From assembly GCA_029747585.1 (NCBI GenBank), contig JAPEVF010000455.1, forward strand, positions 1-36,805: a stretch of 36,805 nucleotides of DNA, read 5' to 3'. The number at the start of each line of letters is the position of its first letter. The stretch's first letter is position 1. Shown piece by piece: positions 1 to 11,565 of this stretch. Below the pieces are notes generated by a model. That model did no database searches. It had not been told where the DNA came from and saw only the letters and a program-made list of their open reading frames with translations. A program made the position numbers and the translations under genes. The stretch is from Pleurotus djamor (lineage: Eukaryota > Basidiomycota > Agaricomycetes > Agaricales > Pleurotaceae).

Positions 1-459
1 TTTCTCATCGCCAGCAACGACGACAACGATCGTTTCCCATATCCGTCTTTATGAACTCAAATCTAGCCGCTTTACGATTCTGTCTTCGACTCTCCGACTG
101 AGTATGGGCGATTTTAGGCTTCCCATTCGACCTGGGATGATTTCCGCAGCTCCAGGCTCCAAGAGTCCGTTTCCTCGAGTTCTTGCTCTTCAAATTGCCA
201 TCGAATATACACTTGATAGGATGCTGTAGCTAGCTGGGATCGGACTGTTGGCGAGTCAACTATATTCTAAGATCCCTAGCCCAAAGCTCAAAGCTCAAAG
301 CGGCTGGTAGGATGTACCAACGAGCAGCGAGTAGCGAGATACTAGAGTAAGAGAAGAGGAGCGTGGTAGCAAAACGCTTGATTGTGATTGTGGTTGTGGT
401 TGTGTGTGCTCCGAAGCCGGTTGGGAGTTCGTGAGCTTGCAAGTCTAGACATCTAGGGA

Positions 460-478
460 TTTAATATTTAATATTTAA
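460..478. repeat. AT-only tract, tandem TTTAATA-like
   Basis: A 19-base run of only A and T made of overlapping TTTAATA units. It stands out in otherwise roughly balanced sequence. It could be an easily melted DNA element, but nothing else supports an origin. Confidence 0.6.
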
Positions 479-594
479 CGATGAACGTTAGATGGTGACG
501 AGCTGGTTCGCTTGTAGAGTAGAGGGTGGGGAGGTTAGACATTCATATTGAGCGTTTTGGAGATTATACGGCTACGTAGACGGTTGCGTCTGTA

Positions 595-623
595 GTTGGT
601 TGGTTGGTTGGTTGGTTGGTTGG
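595..623. repeat. (TTGG)n microsatellite
   Basis: Seven consecutive TTGG units. It lies just before a long T and G homopolymer junction and is a plain tetranucleotide microsatellite. Confidence 0.95.
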
Positions 624-636
624 ACGGAAGGATGTG

Positions 637-659
637 TTTTTTTTTTTTTGGGGGGGGGG
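637..659. repeat. T13-G10 homopolymer junction
   Basis: Thirteen T followed directly by ten G. Both run lengths are prone to sequencing and assembly error. The G10 run could form G-rich structures only together with neighbouring G runs. Confidence 0.95.
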
Positions 660-710
660 CGTCTCCTGAGTCTCCTGAACGTCTCCTGGAGCTCCTGTGA
701 GCCAAAGGCG

Positions 711-899
711 TCGAAGGGAGTCGAAAGGAGGCGTAGAAGACTCGAGGGCGTCGAAGGGAATCGAAGGGAGGAGCAGAGGCATAAAAGGAGGAGTCGAATA
801 CATTTGAAAGAGGAGTCGAAGGGAGTGGAGAGAAAGGAAATAGGAAGGGAGGAGAGGAAAGAGAGATGAGCGAGGAGGGGAGAGGGGAGGAGGGGAGTC
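711..899. repeat. Purine-rich tract with repeated TCGAAGGGAG-type units
   Basis: About 190 bases in which the + strand is overwhelmingly G and A, with degenerate units such as GTCGAAGGGAG recurring at irregular spacing. The opposite strand is a polypyrimidine tract that gives a spurious Ser/Pro/Phe-rich open frame. The mix of imperfect units looks like slippage-generated low-complexity DNA. Confidence 0.75.
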
Positions 900-1690
900 G
901 TAACGACGTAGTATCCGTGACTAAGTATTCAACCAGAGTAAATCGGTTTTGGGATGGGAAAGAGGATGAGATCTCTGAGGATTCAAATTGGGGTGCTTGA
1001 AGTGAGACGTACTCGACATAGCGAGAGTATGCTTGGGTATTGCGGTATTGGAGTGATGCGGGATTGGTGTTGGTTTGGGACTCTGAAGAGGGAGACTGGA
1101 GTGGACGTCGAGGTCTCAGCTGGTTGGCTCGGAGCTGTTGATTTTGAACTGTTATGTGTGTGAGTCCTAACGCGAAGAACGGAGTATGGAGGATGGGAGG
1201 CTGAGAACGGAAGACTGAGAGCTTCGTTTGCATTGCAACGTTCGCGTACGCGTGCGGAATCAGGTGTGGTCTTGAGTTATCGAGACCTCGAAGTCGCGAA
1301 GAGGTTTTAACTTTCAACTGCCTACTCTAGAGTATTCTTTTCGTTAAACAGAACGAGGAGTTTGGACTGAGGCGACGTCTCTTCGACTCGGGTTAGAATA
1401 GTGCTGGTGGTAATGGTATTATGGTAATGATGATGGTAGAGTAGAGAATGGAAAAAGGGCGTCGGAGTCAAGACGCGTCTATTTCGTGATCATCCACATA
1501 GTACGCGTCCAAGCAGCGTCCGACTCCTAGAGTCTGCGATCCTCGGACGNTTTTGACCGCGCCACTAGCCTGAGTGTTTTTTCGGATCGCCGTGTCGATG
1601 TGTGAGGCAGAGACGGAGGCAAAACGGGATCAAATGGTAAATTCCTTGTAAATTCCAAATTTCAAATTCCCAAATTCCTCAGGCCTCAGC

Positions 1691-1768
1691 CACAGCGGCG
1701 TCGTTACCCTACTTACCCTACTTATTACTTACCCTACTTACATACTCAACTCCTCACAGCGGCGTCGT
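1691..1768. repeat. TTACCCTAC units flanked by a 14-bp direct repeat
   Basis: Three copies of TTACCCTAC (1704-1712, 1713-1721, 1729-1737) lie between two exact copies of CACAGCGGCGTCGT (1691-1704 and 1755-1768). The units resemble but do not match the fungal telomere repeat CCCTAA. A small segmental duplication is the simplest reading. Confidence 0.8.
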
Positions 1769-3729
1769 GATGCGATGCGTGGCGGGTTGTATGTTGGTGT
1801 ATGTTTTGTGTTTTGTGTGGCGGGTTCCTGGTTTCCTTCTTGGTATCACGGTTGGGACTATCCAATGGGGACGAAGGAAAGGTTGGAATATTCGGGAGAA
1901 TTTTGTTGATTTTTGTCGATGTTTTTCTCCGAGTTTTCGGGATTTGTTTTTAGCGACCTCCGAGTACGAGTAAGTACAAGGTAGCGAAGGGGTAGGTAGG
2001 GTGATGGCGTAGGGAGGTAGGGAGGGAACTAGGGAAGGCGTAGGGAATTTGATTCCGCTTTGTGAGGTCAGGCCTCAGGTCAATTCAATTTTCGTTGTCG
2101 TCGTCGAGGATGATATGTCTAGCCTAGATATGTTGGAAATTCCACAAAGAACACCCGAACAACCTTTTTCGACCTTAGATCAACGGTCTGTGAATCGTGA
2201 TCAACGGGGTGTGTATACGGGGAGGGGCGGGTGGATACTTTACACGTAAACCGACTCAAAATTTCACGACCATCCCAAAAGAAGAGAAAACGGAATCAAA
2301 AAAAAATCAAACNAAAACACTCAGTATACCTACGAGATCACACGAGATATATGAGACGCATCAACGCATCAAACTCAAAACACTCCCGGCCGCCGGGATA
2401 TGTGTTTCCCGCTTGTTCTGTCACTGTGTTTTCCCGTTTTGCGTTAGCGTTGGCGTAGGCCGTTGGGTTGATAGGGTATGGTATTGAAGATCTGGTGCGT
2501 GTGTTGGATCTGTTCTGACCGCCGGGAGGGTGTGGCCTAGGATTTGTTTGACCGTTGGGAGGGTTAGATTGAACTTGTGGGTGAGGTCAGGTGAGATCGA
2601 GTGAAGAGGGTTGGGTTGATTTGTGGACGCGTAGATGCCCTTAGGTAGGTGTCGCTTATGGTTGCGCTTGGGGGACGATACGTCGGTGGCAGTAGAGGCA
2701 GCGCGACGGAACCAAAAGACAAAATAACGGAGGAACATAGGAACGGAAGAATAACGGAGAAAACTCTGTGAGATGTGGGGATGCGACGCGATGTGGGGTA
2801 GGTCGGTAAGCGGTAGGTCGGTTGACGGTCGATGGTGGTCAGGTGGTCAACCAGTCAACAGTCGCTCAACGGTTGGGTGTCGGGAAGCCATGTGAGTCTC
2901 TGAGAGTGGATGCAGGCGCGTCGAACATCTAGAGGCCGTCGGCTGTCTGTTTGTTACAGTGTGTCATTGTGTTAAGTAAGGGCGACGGTTTACGCGTTAC
3001 GTGTCCTCGGTTACACGTACGGTTACCATTTGTGATATGCTATCCGTCGGTGTGATATGTTATCCTATCCCATGTATATGGTTGTGGGGATGTGATATAT
3101 GATATGTCGGTGGAAGTAGCGGAACGTGGCACTAGAGTGTTGAATGGAATGGAATGGAAAGGGACCGAGGGCNGGGGCTCGGGAGGAATGGAGTGAATGT
3201 GAATGGAGTCGCTTGCGGTGTGGGGGTTCGGGGATGTGGGGAAGCTGGAGAGGAACGATCTAACATCTAACGAAGGTACATATTGGGTGTGAGATTTCTG
3301 CTGGTCGTTGCTTTCTAAGGGTGCTGAAGGCTGAAGGTGACGCAACAACTATGACCTGCAGGTTTCGCAGTGAGTATCACATACTTAGAGTAAGTATCTT
3401 GAGGGAAAGNCAAAAATGAGGACCCACAACCGCGTCGGCGTCGTCGTAGCTGCCCTTGGCGTTGGACCTCATGCGGCAAGTGCTCCCCTGATAGAGGAAG
3501 CGCAAGGGGTTCAGGGCGATCAGGGGTGTCCAGGGACCTCCCGAGTCGGTTGGTGATAAGGATAAGAACCTGCTCGGATATCTATACCGTAGTATACGCT
3601 AGCTTCAAGGCTCTAACTACGTATACTCATACCGCTCATCTCGGGTAGAGAAAGCTACTTGGTATCGAGTAAGCAAATAAGAGGATGGGTGTTTGATGCT
3701 TGATGGTCGATGCGCGGCTACTTACTACG

Positions 3730-3753
3730 TACTCTAGCTCGTACTCTAGCTCG
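3730..3753. repeat. Two tandem copies of a 12-bp unit
   Basis: TACTCTAGCTCG occurs twice head to tail. Related AGCTCT/AGCTCG words recur near 5130-5160 and 5871-5890 in the same gene-poor stretch. Confidence 0.85.
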
Positions 3754-5870
3754 TATGTATGCGTATCCTTGATCCTCTTCCTCGTCTCACTTGAGTAGCC
3801 GGTGCTAGTAAGAACTAGTAAGTCTCGATGGACGAACGGCTGCAAGAGTAACCCTAGTAGGGTATACTCTAATGAAAGAGACTCAAAGCGCAAGGAATCA
3901 TAACCTACTGAAAGATCTTGATTCTGATGTTATCTTTTGCCCAAATCTGGTTAGATCCGATTCGAGTCTAAGCAGAGTAGTGACGTTAAGGAAATTAAGT
4001 GAGTTTCAGGGGATGAAGGGAGGAGCCAGGAAGGGGAAGAGGGAAGAGGGGAGCGCCACCTGGTGACTTGGGAGGAGAAGAAGGGTTGTTGGTAAGACGT
4101 ATCAGTAGGAGTTGATCTAGGGAGTGGAAGTTAGAAGCTGGGGTGGAAAGGAAGTCGAAGAAACTTGTGACTTCAAGAAAGGCAAAACTCTACCAACGCT
4201 TAGAGTTGGAACGTTGAGCTCTCAGGATACTCGGAAGGCTGAAGTTTCCGTAGGCGGAATCGCAGTCAAAGGGTGATGGGAAGTCGTTGACCATCTTCAG
4301 GAGGTACGTATACTAAAGCCGCGTACGCAGTAAGCTGCAAACTCGAAGGCTAAGGTCCGCGATTTACATATCTAGTTCGCACACTCGAAGCTAGTTTTTC
4401 ACAGAGCGATACGGATACGTAGCTGTCGTCGGTGTCTTTACCATAGGATTAGAGTACGCAACTAGATGGTATGGCGTAGATTCATTGACCGTTTTGGTCC
4501 ACGGACTTTTGGGGGTTGTTTCTGCGATGATCTGCGATCCGTGATTGAAGGTGGTAGTGAGTAAGTAATTAAGAGGAAGTGTGCGCGTGCGTCCGTTGAC
4601 GATAACGTTAGCACGTATGATGTCATGTCCTATTGAATCGTCAATCAATGTATAAACGGAAATCGGGGAAGACTCATCACTCACCCCCTCGAGGTCGGTC
4701 CATGGATCAATGACGTCGAGAGGCCCGAGAGAAACCCTAGTCATACGACTTCAATACATTCGTGCATACTGCGTAGGATACCCATGGGCTCTCGGCGCTT
4801 TCAAAAATAGGTGGAAATGACGATGAGTGATGCAAAAGTAGACAGGGTGTTTGAGTTTTGAATGGACGAAGGGTAAGCAGATGACCTTGAGAGTGGTCGG
4901 GTGGTCACTAGAGACTGGTACCGAGCGACGTATCAAACTCTGAACGGTTGAAACTTGGTCATGTGGTACCACGGACCTATGCGATTACCTGAGAACCGTA
5001 TGCATGACTTCATCTTGGACGGAGGTCTAGACTGTTTTCTTTGCCATTTCACGCCCTGGTCGATGCCACAACTATACCCATAACGCTACCAGAGAGAGAG
5101 AGAAGAGTATTCAGTTTCCCTCACGGAGCTCTAGCTCTACGCACGAGCTCTAGACCTTTTTGATCCCTCCGAGTATCTCTCACCTAGTCGCCGTCGCACT
5201 GTCGGCCTCAATGACGAGTTGCGATGCGATCTTGAACCTCGACCATGCAACTACTCGTCTTAGCAAATCGTGCCTTCGAATCTCTACCTTGTACACGTAG
5301 ATAGTTGATTGGTAAGTTAAGATCCTGCCGCCAGGAAATTCGCCTAACACCAGAAACAAACCAGAAAGATTCCGAATAACTTCGACCAACTGGACGCTTT
5401 AAGTGCGAAGGCGAAGGTGAGCAAAAAGAAGGATACGGAATCATGGATGATTGAAGATGAGGGTGGTGAGGGGCAGTTGGGTAGGAGGATCGGAAGCACG
5501 TTAGAGCTTCTGTGGGTCCATGCGTTTTAGGCGTTGTGTGAAAGCGAAACAGCTCGGCATGTGTTGAGATGAGTTTGAGCGCTGTGAAAAATGAACTCGG
5601 ATACCCCTGACAGGGGTAGTGTAAATGAAAGGGGGAGAGTTCCATGAAAAGAGCGGAAGCAGATTGCTGTCCTTCCGCGTCCATGAAAAGGTACAAAATG
5701 CACACGGCAATTCCCATCTAGCCATAGCTGTGCCCATGTGTGCACAATCAGGACTAGAAGCGATGAGTATATGGGCGCACAGATGGAGAAGCCGATCCAG
5801 GTCCTCCTCTCTGGTGTACGGCACTCAAGTTGTACACTCCATGCGATTACGAGAGCATTAGACGCGGACT

Positions 5871-5899
5871 CCAGCTCGAGCTCGAACTCGAGGAGCTGG
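5871..5899. repeat. Imperfect inverted repeat
   Basis: CCAGCTC at the left end pairs with GAGCTGG at the right end. The interior (GAGCTCG / CTCGAG) is also largely self-complementary, so a hairpin could form. There is no neighbouring gene or T-run to call it a terminator. Confidence 0.6.
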
Positions 5900-6787
5900 G
5901 TGAGTCTATATCCTGACATCGACATCCTGCGGTGGCATGGAAGATGAAGATATATATAAGCACAGCGCCCAACGCCGAGGCTAAGTGTGTGTTGGGATTG
6001 GTTGACAATGTGTGCCATGGCACTTACTTAATGCCGCTTTGATTGATATAACGCCGCAAGGCCAGTCGGACGAAAAAGGGGGACTAGGGTGGACGGCTAC
6101 GTGGTTACGAGGTTACTCGAGACTTAACAAGTGTCGCTAACAGTTAACAGTTCGCAGGAATTTCTCAAGGTAGGATTGCACTGAGTGCGAGTTCGATCGA
6201 GCTTTTTCCGTCGGCATGAACGTAAAAGCCGCATACGCACGCAGTTAGAACCTGCTATGTACCGAGTAATAGGTAACAAGAGGCAATGACCGTGGATCGC
6301 AGTGCAACGTCAAACTACACACTCCGAGTGCTCGTAACCCGGCTTTCTTTTCTGTGTTACTTGCTCCGAGAGACCGAAGACTTTCAAGGAAACTTAGGTA
6401 TGCATGTATACGTACTTAAGCCGGTGGTTGAATGACAATGCTAACCCGCCGAGCTTGGCCCACGAACGTCGCCGAGATTATTACACGAAAGGTACCGTAA
6501 CGTTGTATTCAAACTCATACCCCATACTTATTTTCCGTTCCCCACATTCAGCCCCCAAAGACTAACTAACGGCGTGTGCAATGAATAAATAATCTCATAC
6601 TCCCACCCCAAAGCGACAAAAGTGGGTACATATCTATATCGTGGTCGACTCGTGTGACTGGTAGGACGGAGAGAAGGACGGAAAGGAAGGAAGAAGGAAT
6701 GATTGAATTCACACTCTGTTCTCCTAGGGTGTTGTAAGGACCGCGCACAAATGTAATATATGTATATTTTTACCCACCTCGCAGCCC

Positions 6788-9700
6788 TTACTCGATAGCC
6801 TGTACACCAGTGTATTCCGGCAATCTCTTGCACGCTTCCACCCAGTCGATATTCCCCTGCACGAGTTCCGTGACTGTCGCGATAACATCGTCAATGGAAC
6901 CAATTCGTTGATCCATGGTATCTCGCTCTCTGCCGAAAGAATTATACCATTAGCATCAAATTCAATCCGACCGAAATCAATTCAGTTTGGAAACAAGTCA
7001 AAGGCGACTCAAAAATAGAACGGTCAAAACTGAAAGGGGAGGGGAAAAAGTTTGATGGTGATGGATAGAACGGATTGAAATTGGTTAACGGAAGACGGAC
7101 GTGTGTCAAAGCATAGCTAGGCCTTAACCACATCCATCCCCAGCGAGAAGGGATTGAGGCTGAAAGATCAAAGGTGGGGAACACGTTCCTCTTCTCGTAA
7201 AGGTGGGGTCATGTGTCCGAAGACGTAAACCGGGATTGAGGAAAAACAAGTGCCAAGGTTGACTCGGGGGTAGGGTAAGGAAACTCACCTTAGCGTCATA
7301 GTCCGGTTTTGTACGGCTAATTCATTTCGGGATGTTAAGCATCAAGTCAGTTCATGGTCAACCGGAGAAATGACGACGGTTATTTGCGAGGAAGCAAGGT
7401 CCAAGCCAAAGCTTGTTTTTTTCTGCCGCAGGGGATGTGGGAGAGGGGGAACTTACATGCGAAATCCAGAGTGACACCATAAGGAGTGCCCAATTCGTCG
7501 TTTCGGGCATAGCGCTTTCCGATGGACGTGTTGGAATCGTCCACACGAGAGAATATTCCGGCTTTTCTAAACTTCATGGCTGGGATAACATAACGGCGGC
7601 ATAAGTTGAGAGAAGGGAGTAGAATGCTTTAGAAAAAAGAAAGACAGATGTGTTGGGGTTGGTGATATTGAATGGGTGAGAATCAGGGGACGAAAGGCAA
7701 AGGGGAAGAGAAAATGTCATGGGGACACGCACAGACTTCATGGACCAGGGGGTCGAATTCTTCTCTGGCACTCAAAGGCACAATGAGAACCTTCGTGGGG
7801 GCCACGAGCGGGGGCAGGGACAGGACCTGGAACCCGGGGGATAGATCAGCAAGGGTGTGGACTCATGACCATCTAAGCGACGTCATCGCACGGTCAAAAC
7901 GTGACTTACCCCGCGTTCGACATCTTGTTCTCTGCACCAGAACGAGTGCTCAAGTAGCGTGTACAGAATTCGACCTAAACCGAAGGACGGCTCTATGACG
8001 TTGGGGGTAAATTCGCGGACTGAGAGGAGACCGCGTGGTCTCTTATGAGATCTAAACTCAATTCAATGACATAGCAAAAACAGCCTGCTTACTGGATTGC
8101 TTGAACGTTTTACGCTCAATTTTGACCATGTCCGATGTGAGTTTAAATTCCGTGCCATCTGGGGTGCTCACGGTGGCAGGGCTGTTCACGAAATACATGT
8201 CAGAAGACCATGAATGAGCGAAGTTCATAGAAACGGAGAGAAACTTTTAGACTGACCCTTGGGTAAGTTCCTCTTTCAATTTCAGTAAAGCCGAGTCATC
8301 CATGGACTCGATGAGCTTCGATACCGTGGCCGCGTCCTTCCTGAAGGTCTTGCCTAGCACCTGTTTGTCGAATTCGGCTGTCTCCTTCTCGGTTACGATG
8401 GGTTCTTTTAGGGCTTGTCGCACGACCAAGGGGTGTCCAGTCTTCTTGGAATGAACCGTCAAGTCATAAGCTGCACGGTCGGCACACCCCACACATTCTG
8501 TCCACCCAGTTGAGTTGTGAATCTCTGCATCCCAGCAGTCAGTGGCATAGTGCGCCATTTCGTTGGCCATGTGCTGTCTGAACCGGAGCCGCTGTGGGTT
8601 GATCCCGATCTTGACCAGGAACTGATATATCCTCGCTAGGAAGTAGCCTAGCGTCTCGTTGGCGATGATACCCTTATCGACCGCCTCGCCCACGCTCATG
8701 TGGACCACCTCGCTGCGTCCGTCGGCCTGAACGTGGCGGTCAAGAAGGACCAAAACGGTATCCCGGACTTCTGAGAAGCGCTCGTGGCGTTTGTCTTCTG
8801 GATCGACGTAGTGCTCGATCTCAGCCATCGTGAACTCTCGCACGCGCAATAAGCCTGCACGAGGGGAAATCTCATTCCGGAACGACCGACCAATTTGGGC
8901 CGACGCAAACGGAATACGTCCGTTATTGAAGTCGAGTAGACGCGAGAAGTTGAGGAAGTGGCTCTGAGCGGTCTCGGGGCGGAGGTAACTGAAACCATGA
9001 TCAGCAGGGGGGACATAGGTGAACCGTTGGGAACAATGACGCCTTACCCGGGGTGCTGACCGGTTGGGCCAATGCTGCTGGCGAACATCAAATTGAATTG
9101 TTGCGGTTCGCTAACGTCGTTACCAGAGTCGGGATTTTTGATCTTGTGAGTCCTGCAGAGCTCGCCCAGTTCCGGCCCCGAGTAGTTGTCCAACTATGGT
9201 TCATACCGCGGCGAAGAAAAAGGTCGTGTGAGGGGTAGCAAGCGTCGATCACAGTTGGTTAGCGGTCGGTAAAGCAAGCGGAGAGGGCGGAGCCCCACCT
9301 TTGCAAGGATACTTTCATACTCCTTGACAACCTCGTCGTCTAGCTTCACAGCGGTGACCTTGACTTTTATTTTCTTCTTCTTTTTATCTTGTTCGCCCGC
9401 TTCCTTCGCCTTCGCCTCTAGCCCCCTCGCCTCCAGGTTCCCTTCTAGCCGGCCTTCTAAGACACCTTTCACCAAATGGTCTGCTCGAAGCACATCCCCA
9501 GTCACCACGTCCTTCACCATCCAATCAGCGAACCGAGCTACGTGGCCAGACGTCTCGAAAACCGGGGCAGGTGTCATGATAGTGGTATCGAGCTCGAGCA
9601 TGTTCTCCGAGACGATAAAATGTTTGCGCCATTCCGCGATGATGTCCGACTGCAGTGAAGAGCCGGGTGGGCCGTAGTCATACAGCCCTGCTACACCTGT

Positions 9701-9946
9701 AGACGATCAGAAAATCAGTACTTATGCCACAGACAAAGTCGCTGATCACATACCTCCGTAAATTTCGAAAGCAGGTGCGTAAAAGAACCTGCGATTGAGC
9801 AGGGCCTCAAAGCGCTGCTTGTCGAAGGGGTGCGCTGTTTTGTTCACCGCTGCGGCCATTTTCTGTTCGCGCACAGTCTGATTTGCTGGCTGATGGAATA
9901 ATCGATGAACGAAAGATAATGGACGGCGAACATGGACAGCACGCAT
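6788..9946 (-). CDS. GRS1: Glycyl-tRNA synthetase, class II
   Basis: Charges tRNA-Gly with glycine; the fungal enzyme is an alpha2 dimer that usually serves both cytosol and mitochondria. Exons in transcript order: 9859-9754, 9696-9299, 9193-9048, 8988-8257, 8181-8093, 8019-7910, 7826-7733, 7579-7457, 7316-7289, 6929-6788. They give 655 aa from the ATG at 9859, matching the usual 650-690 aa. Visible marks: N-terminal [20 protein letters not shown], a lysine-rich insert, [11 protein letters not shown], class II motif 2 ([10 protein letters not shown] at about 253-262), motif 3 ([10 protein letters not shown] at 499-508) and an anticodon-binding domain ending [20 protein letters not shown]. An in-frame ATG at 9946 would add 29 residues, Arg-rich with no acid before residue 27, so the longer form is a candidate mitochondrial isoform. 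The last intron (6930-7288, 359 nt) is long for this locus. Very sure of the family. Confidence 0.97.
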
Positions 9947-11565
9947 GGATTTTCCGAGTTCGAGTCACGATGACGGAAACAGAAGGACAGAGATAAGATA
10001 AGATAATCGTCCGAGCCCTCAGGTTCGGCGACAAATATAACTTGCCACGCATCTCATGCAACTCGATGTGATGACGCTTGGAGGTTGGGGGATGGTGAAA
10101 CAAAAGTGAAGGGGGAGGGGGGACGAGGGGGACGAGAAGGGTAGGGAGGAGTGAGGGTCGCAGTCCTCGTCAANTACTGCGACCAATGTGAATCCGTGAT
10201 CTCAGGATCCAGCTCAATAAAATGATAGTTCGCGGCAGTGCGATAGATATGGGATCCATGCCAAGTAAAGATTTTAGTACCGTAAATAAGGACGGGATGA
10301 GAAACGCATTGGATGTGGAATCAACCTAGCAGAACGCGAGGCGGCGGGGGGAAAGAAAGGTTTTGGATACTTACTCTACGTCTGGCAGTTCAGTTGGATG
10401 CTGTACGCATAGTTGAATTGGACAAGTAGACAGATCAACAGGCTCTTCAATGAGCCCACCCAACCAGAGTGAAAGCGAGTGTGAAGGAGAGCGAGAGACC
10501 TACTTTTTAAAAACGGCTGACGAAAGAAATCACCGCCCGAGACGGTGTCTACGTGGGCATACCAGTAATATGAGCCAAGTGCAGTCGCAAGCAATTGCAA
10601 GGTTCGTGAGAGGGACAAATTGGGTTTGAAGACACGCGACGGATTGACTATGCTTACAAATGCCACGGCGTGGCACAGAGGATGGGGGCAGAGACCATCG
10701 ATGCGCTAGAGTCGTAACTGTACTCTACAAAATATGTGGCTCGAAGGGAAGCATCTACACGATAGTCAGCGATAGTAACGAGATATATGAAAAAACAGCC
10801 GCCTTCGGGGACAACGTCTCGAACACAACAGTGATGAGTTGAGTGCGTAGAGAAGGCGAAAGCTAGACGGAGAAATGCAGAGCGAAGAGGCAGAGCAATA
10901 ACTGGGGGAGAGAAGCTGACTCTGAGAGAACTTGGAAATGTCATACGAGAATTCCGGACGATGAGGGCCAGACGGCCGCTTCCAGTATGAGCGGCGCAGG
11001 AACTAAGTTACTGATATTCTGACTCTGAGATACAGCTTCCGACCAGTCAGACAGAAAATACGATTGTACCACCCTTAAACTAGGATCGGAGAACACAGTA
11101 CTAAGTAGTGGCGAAGTAGGAACAAAGTAGGGAGTAGAAATTGGTAGGAATGGCAACTACTTGCCAAAGTTGGAGTGCGGGGAGATGACGTCAGCAAACC
11201 CCGCCAATGCGCCGCGCCGCGGCCCGGTAATTAATTGTAACCAAGAAGTATGGGTTTGAAACCAAACCCGAACTTCCAGCCTCCGGGACCCAACACCGTA
11301 CACGGCTACTTACCGGCTGCACTTCTTGCCCAACAAACTAGTTCTTTATGCCTAACTCCCAGTCACCCCACATTTTGCATAAAAAACGCACAGCACTGAT
11401 TCGACTTTACCGATCCTTGTGGAACCAGCACGCTCTGAACCCATCAGCGAAGCTATGCCCGAAACTCCCCTGACTAACCTATGAGCTCTGCAGCGTGTGT
11501 GCCTTTGTCTCTTCAAGTGCTGATTGAAAGCGCCCGCCCCGGTTTTCTCTCACCACTCTTTCATC
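9947..11565. other. Intergenic, no recognised gene
   Basis: Shared upstream region of the synthetase (minus) and the first MLKL-like gene (plus), with one N at 10174. On the minus strand, 10944-10380 has weak gene-like signs: an ATG at about 10702, a good donor (gtaagc) after CATPWHL and pyrimidine-rich stretches. No exon chain there yields a recognisable protein. A G-rich purine run lies at about 10100-10160. Confidence 0.5.

Larger units (their letters stand above)
1..6787. other. Gene-poor, repeat-rich region with no recognised gene
   Basis: I find no reading frame here that resembles a known protein or that joins with others across plausible splice sites. The first 4 kb has a visibly G/T- and purine-biased + strand, short direct repeats, homopolymers and four isolated N bases (1550, 2313, 3173, 3410). 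The longest open frame (535-1317, minus) is Ser/Pro/Arg-rich only because it is antisense to a purine tract. 4391-4744 (minus, ATG start, 117 aa) has ordinary-looking composition but no recognisable domain. No tRNA was recognised. The stretch could be a repeat-rich intergenic or subterminal region or hold decayed mobile elements, but I see no terminal repeats or transposase to support either. Confidence 0.6.

Noticed and set aside
535..1317. 260-aa open frame on the minus strand
   Set aside because: Its composition (Ser, Pro, Phe, Arg in short repeats) comes from the antisense of a purine tract, microsatellite and homopolymers; there is no domain.
4391..4744. 117-aa ATG-started frame on the minus strand
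   Set aside because: Ordinary composition but no recognised family, no splice partners and no promoter signal; length is within chance for this region.
5208..6018. Overlapping minus-strand frames of 107-169 aa
   Set aside because: Three frames overlap each other, none resembles a protein family, and a Glu/Leu repeat in one comes from the AGCTCG inverted repeat.
10376..10944. Possible small spliced gene on the minus strand
   Set aside because: Some splice-like signals, but no exon chain gave a convincing or conserved protein.
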